Source: CAYMAT01 sp964388495
GTDB taxonomy: Bacteria > Patescibacteriota > Gracilibacteria > Peribacterales > Peribacteraceae
Direction: 5' to 3'
Assembly (NCBI GenBank): GCA_964388495.1
Contig: CAYMAT010000032.1
Span: 1 to 15,989 of the forward strand
Length of the DNA: 15,989 nt
Shown: one piece after another, positions 12,725-15,989 of the stretch
Position numbering within the stretch: the stretch's first letter is position 1
How the letters are laid out: every line of letters starts with the position of its first letter
Position numbers and translations under genes: made by a program
Notes under the pieces: model-generated
What the model was told of the DNA's origin: nothing
What the model saw: the letters and a program-made list of their open reading frames with translations, nothing else
The model's database searches: none

Positions 12725-15700
12725 TCAGCGGCACTCCCCGTTGCTGCACGTGGTTCCCGTCGGGCAGTCGATGATGCCCAGGGTTTCGCTCAGTCCGTTA
12801 CACCAGTGTTCCTGGATGCGCGTGGGCTCATTGAGAACGCAGGTATCGGGATCCGGTCTTGTGGTGCCGTTACTGAGAAGCAGCGTGGTGTTGCCCTGCA
12901 AGACAGGGTTCTTCCCATTATCAATCTCCGTACAGCCAACAATACTAGCAGTTGCTGTACCTGTGGACGTGCCAGCGCCCGCTGCTCTGCTGGAGTTTTG
13001 TGCGGATGCCGATGAAACCCCGCAGGCAATTTGCTCAAAATTGAGCGTGCCTTTCCAGCTGGTGGGTATGCCGGAGTTGCCCGTGGAACAGGCGGTGAGT
13101 GTCCCTTTGGCCACGGCGCTCACCTGATGCGTCCCGGCCGAAAGGTCCAGGTCAAACACCAGGCGCGACGGTGCAACGGTGGTGCCGAACGTGTCCGTGA
13201 GCGTGCGCGTGGCGGCTCCGTCCACCATGACGGTCACACTGGCGCTGCCGCAGAGCTTGGACGGGGAGAAGAACCCCAGACTTCCCGTGACATCGTAGGT
13301 GTATGTCCCGCGGATGCGCGTGGGGGAGGATACGGTCACCGTGGACTGTCCCGGCGAGCAGGTAAAGGAAGAAATACCCGTGCATATGCCGCTGAGGCTG
13401 GCGGACCCTTTGGGTGTTGCCGTGCAGCCGGGGGGCGAGGGGGGCAGAAGCGAACACTGTTCAAACGTGCACATGGCGCTGCAGCCGTCACCGTTCTGCA
13501 CATTGCCGTCGTCGCACTGCTCGCCGTTGTCCCTTTTTCCGTTGCCGCAGTTGGGCGGCGTCTCGGTCTGGCAGGTGCCGGAGCATCCGTCGCCGCTCAC
13601 CGTGTTGCCGTCGTCGCAGGTTTCCGATCCGCGTACCAAGCCGTCGCCGCAGACAGCGGTGCAGACGGAGGGTGGTCGGGCGGATGCGGAGGACGATGCG
13701 CCTCCCCCGGCGCAGTCACGGGAGCAGGTACACGGGGTTTCATTGGGTGCGCACACGCCGTCACCGCAGACGGAGCAACCGGTTACTCCCGGGCGGTGCG
13801 GGACAATGCCGCAATCGGCCATGCAGTATTGCGGGCCCGCAAGATCCGTCATGAATTCCTCATTGGCACCGCAGATGCCGTTACCGCAGGAAACGTTTCC
13901 CGTGCAGTCCTGGGGGCAGGAGAATCGTTCGCCGTGATAGGCGTCGCAGATGGTGTCGCCGCAGGTCCCCACGGCGCAGGCGGCGTCGTACACGAAGGTG
14001 TCCGTGGCGGCGTCGTATTTGCAGCCGGGTCCGCAGGTGGGTGCCGGTGCAGGGGCGCTGCATGCACTGGATGATCCACCGCCCGAGCATGACCATCCTG
14101 TTTCCAGGGCGCAGGTGTCGTCGCAGCCGTCGCCCAATCGCGTGTTTCCGTCGTCGCATTGTTCGGGTGCAGCGGGGATCCCGTCGCCGCATACGGGCGC
14201 TCCGGCACTGCTTTTGCTGCTCCTGCTGGTGCGGGATGAACTGGAAGACTGGGCGGCAGGGCATTTGTAGACATTCACCCCCACCAGCGGCCCGTAATTG
14301 CGGTTGTCTGTCAGGATTGTGTCATAGGCCCATATCCAGAGATTGGGGGACCCGGCAGTGACCGTGACGATGTCGTACTGATTGCGGGCGGCGATTTCCG
14401 CATCCGCAGGGGTCTGGAAACCGCGCAGTGGCGACTGAAAGTTCTTTGCCCCCACGTACCGGTTGGCGATGGACGTGAAATGCTGGTAATCCACTTCAAA
14501 GAACCCCAGCCAGCCTCCTTCCGGCCGGTCCTTGGTCCAGGAAGTCCATGCGCCTCCGGAGTACTGCACGGCATACCGGCCCGGGGCGACGGAGAACCCA
14601 TTGACGCGTTTTGTTCCCGCCGTCTGGGGGCTGGTGGCATCTATGGATGTTGTGAGGACCAGTGCACCCGTGGCGGGGGAACAGCTGTCATCACAGTCCT
14701 GCGGGCAGTTGGTGCCGTTTTCGGATCCTGCACATACGTTGTCCCCGCACACGGGGATGACGGGACAGTCCTGCAGGCAGTTCACGCTGGATTCCCCAAA
14801 GTCGCAGGTGCCGTTGCCGCAGACCGCCGGGGCGGGACAATCGGTCTTGCATGTGGCTGTCGTTTCCCCCGGGTCACACACCAGGTTGCCGCACGCGGGG
14901 GGCGGCAGACAGTCCTGCGGACAGGTGGCGTTGGTTTCGTTTCTGTCGCAGGTGTGGTCTCCGCAGGTTCCTGTCTGATTACTGGGCACGCACGCAAAGC
15001 ACACGCCGCTGGTGCCGGGATTTCCGCACAGACGGTTGTTCACGGTGTAGATTTGCGCCGTTTCACCCTGGTTGCAGCGTATTCCCATGGGGTCCGAACA
15101 GTTGGGATATGCTTGCGGGCAGGGGCCAAGCTGCGTGGTCTGGCAGTCTCCCGGGCAGCTCGCCTGTGTTTCTCCGGTGTCGCACACGCCGTTGCCGCAG
15201 GCGCTCGCGGAGGAATTTTGGCAGGTGTAGCAGCGCCCCTGCGTTCCCGTTCCGCAGGTTGTGGTGTTATTTCCCGACCACCATGAGACGGTTTGTCCGG
15301 GGCAGAGAGAAGTGGCTAACTGGCCGTTGGAACACTGGGGATACGCTGCGGGACAGGATCCCGTTGCCCCTGCGGAAGAAGCGCCCCCCACCGTTCCCAA
15401 CGACTGGGAGCTGCGGGATGATGCCACGGGGCTTGCTGCGCCTCCCCCGCACCGTGCCGGTCCTACGGCGATGTTCCGGACATTCTGGATCTGGATACAC
15501 TGCACGATGCCGTTGTTATCCGTCACTGTGACGATTTTGCCGATGCATGCGGCGGGGTGGATGCTGAGCGGGACGCTCAATGGACACGCTGACGTTGTGC
15601 TGGTGGGCGGGGCGTACGTTGCGGAGCCAAGACTGGTGGGGCACTCCAGTGTTTGCCCGGCCGGACAGGAACCCGTGACTTGTGCCAGGGGGGTTGGGGA

Positions 15701-15805
15701 GGATCGAGAGAAAATACCCCATGCCGCAGTGAACACCAGGACTGCACCCAGTACGGCGACGGTACGGTGCCGGGAAAAAGCCGATACTCCAACACTCTGC
15801 AGGAT
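12725..15805 (-). CDS. Large secreted/surface cysteine-rich repeat protein (DUF4215-like and CGxGxC repeats); start uncertain
   Basis: This is an exported protein of about 1026 residues, probably disulfide-rich and at the cell surface. Numbering from 15805, a basic stretch then a hydrophobic helix (15-32) forms a signal or anchor. Eight repeats of the type CGNGVCDxGExxxxCPxDC lie at 203-221, 281-299, 305-323, 329-347, 353-371, 615-634, 640-665 and 680-698. Three Myxo-cys/DUF4215-like units with CDDGN and GDGC start at 539, 719 and 753. Ser-rich linkers separate domains. A beta-rich domain (about 379-515) and another (about 800-929) lack Cys repeats, and the tail ends CPTGTTCSNGECR. The frame is open to ATG 15988, but that codon lies in the tRNA. 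The only other ATG/GTG/TTG (GTG 15736) cuts the signal helix. ATC 15805, seven bases after TATCCT, is a guess. Ligand unknown. Confidence 0.85.
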   Translation of the reverse strand: MLQSVGVSAFSRHRTVAVLGAVLVFTAAWGIFSRSSPTPLAQVTGSCPAGQTLECPTSLGSATYAPPTSTTSACPLSVPLSIHPAACIGKIVTVTDNNGIVQCIQIQNVRNIAVGPARCGGGAASPVASSRSSQSLGTVGGASSAGATGSCPAAYPQCSNGQLATSLCPGQTVSWWSGNNTTTCGTGTQGRCYTCQNSSASACGNGVCDTGETQASCPGDCQTTQLGPCPQAYPNCSDPMGIRCNQGETAQIYTVNNRLCGNPGTSGVCFACVPSNQTGTCGDHTCDRNETNATCPQDCLPPPACGNLVCDPGETTATCKTDCPAPAVCGNGTCDFGESSVNCLQDCPVIPVCGDNVCAGSENGTNCPQDCDDSCSPATGALVLTTSIDATSPQTAGTKRVNGFSVAPGRYAVQYSGGAWTSWTKDRPEGGWLGFFEVDYQHFTSIANRYVGAKNFQSPLRGFQTPADAEIAARNQYDIVTVTAGSPNLWIWAYDTILTDNRNYGPLVGVNVYKCPAAQSSSSSRTSRSSKSSAGAPVCGDGIPAAPEQCDDGNTRLGDGCDDTCALETGWSCSGGGSSSACSAPAPAPTCGPGCKYDAATDTFVYDAACAVGTCGDTICDAYHGERFSCPQDCTGNVSCGNGICGANEEFMTDLAGPQYCMADCGIVPHRPGVTGCSVCGDGVCAPNETPCTCSRDCAGGGASSSASARPPSVCTAVCGDGLVRGSETCDDGNTVSGDGCSGTCQTETPPNCGNGKRDNGEQCDDGNVQNGDGCSAMCTFEQCSLLPPSPPGCTATPKGSASLSGICTGISSFTCSPGQSTVTVSSPTRIRGTYTYDVTGSLGFFSPSKLCGSASVTVMVDGAATRTLTDTFGTTVAPSRLVFDLDLSAGTHQVSAVAKGTLTACSTGNSGIPTSWKGTLNFEQIACGVSSASAQNSSRAAGAGTSTGTATASIVGCTEIDNGKNPVLQGNTTLLLSNGTTRPDPDTCVLNEPTRIQEHWCNGLSETLGIIDCPTGTTCSNGECR

Positions 15806-15891
15806 GACCGTAAGGATACGGATTCTGCGAAAACGAAGCAGTTGCCTGTCTGCAGTTCCGTGTTTTGCGATATTTAAGCGTTTGTGAACGA

Positions 15892-15919
15892 TTGAATGCG
15901 CCGCAGTTTCCGATACAAT
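15892..15919 (+). promoter_or_regulatory. Promoter of tRNA-Tyr
   Basis: TTGAAT (15892-15897), a 16-base spacer and TACAAT (15914-15919) match the sigma-70 consensus well. They lie 20 bases before the mature 5' end of the tRNA, giving a short leader for RNase P removal. Confidence 0.6.
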
Positions 15920-15938
15920 GACGCGGCTCTTTTGCTGT

Positions 15939-15989
15939 GGGTCGGTACCGAAGTGGTCAAACGGGGCAGACTGTAAATCTGCTGGCATA
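15939..15989 (+). tRNA. tRNA-Tyr (GTA), 5' part, cut by window end
   Basis: The acceptor 5' strand GGGTCGG (15939-15945) is followed by T8 and A9, a D arm with CCG and CGG stems and the GTGGTCAAA loop, and the anticodon arm GCAGA, CTGTAAA, TCTGC with anticodon GTA. The next bases, TGGCATA, begin the long variable arm expected for a class II tyrosine tRNA. The T arm and 3' acceptor strand are beyond the window. The order closely follows bacterial tRNA-Tyr. Confidence 0.93.

Noticed and set aside
13031..14074. Plus-strand open frame of 347 codons opposite the cysteine-rich gene
   Set aside because: It is Gly/Ala/Arg-rich shadow sequence produced by the GC-rich repeats. The minus frame has conserved cysteine repeats.
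13480..15200. Regularly recurring short DNA motifs that might suggest a CRISPR array or tandem repeats
   Set aside because: The recurring GTCGCCGCAG-like words are the codons of Cys-Gly-Asp repeats. Spacing and sequence vary, and there are no constant repeat units with unique spacers.
15806..15988. ATG 15988 as the start of the cysteine-rich protein
   Set aside because: It lies antisense within tRNA-Tyr, and the reading would run through the tRNA and its promoter before reaching the signal helix.

Overview
The window looks like a chromosomal segment of a Candidate Phyla Radiation (Patescibacteria) bacterium, plausibly of the Peregrinibacteria/Peribacteria type. This is an inference from several traits: moderately high GC, the lack of Shine-Dalgarno motifs before any start codon, -10 hexamers lying 6-7 bases ahead of several starts, and a very large secreted protein built from CGxGxC...CxxDC and CDDGN...GDGC cysteine repeats. 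No 16S gene or other phylogenetic marker is present to prove it. Three runs of exactly ten N (1052-1061, 6471-6480, 11836-11845) lie inside genes and are scaffold joins.

Layout. Positions 1-1326 (minus) hold the N-terminal 442 codons of an FtsK-type DNA translocase, cut by the window edge. Divergent from it is an NAD-dependent sugar epimerase/reductase resembling the plant and viral UER1/NRS-ER type (1419-2264, plus). It converges on a small unknown gene (2248-2499, minus). From about 2576 to 8053 runs a plus-strand operon: a MarR regulator, a MacA/HlyD-like adaptor, a stand-alone ABC ATPase and two tandem MacB/FtsX permeases. The genes overlap or nearly touch, so they probably form one drug or peptide exporter with a heteromeric permease pair under MarR control. 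An imperfect inverted repeat follows, then an NRAMP-family metal transporter (8151-9419) with altered metal-site motifs.

From 9418 to the end almost everything is on the minus strand. Read in transcription order it begins near the right edge with a roughly 1000-residue secreted cysteine-rich protein (start uncertain, stop at 12725). Next is a sigma-70 family factor (12684-11537, interrupted by an N run) with a good TTGACA promoter. Two proteins of unknown function follow, of 162 and 488 residues; the latter has a transposase-like HTH segment and an acidic tract of more than 50 residues. The set ends at a strong rho-independent terminator at 9418-9442. At the right edge the first 51 bases of a tRNA-Tyr (anticodon GTA) run off the window on the plus strand, with a recognisable promoter.

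The most interesting elements are the sigma factor with its two unknown partner genes, the cysteine-rich surface protein, the recurring leaderless promoter architecture, the divergent NRAMP, and the two-permease exporter.
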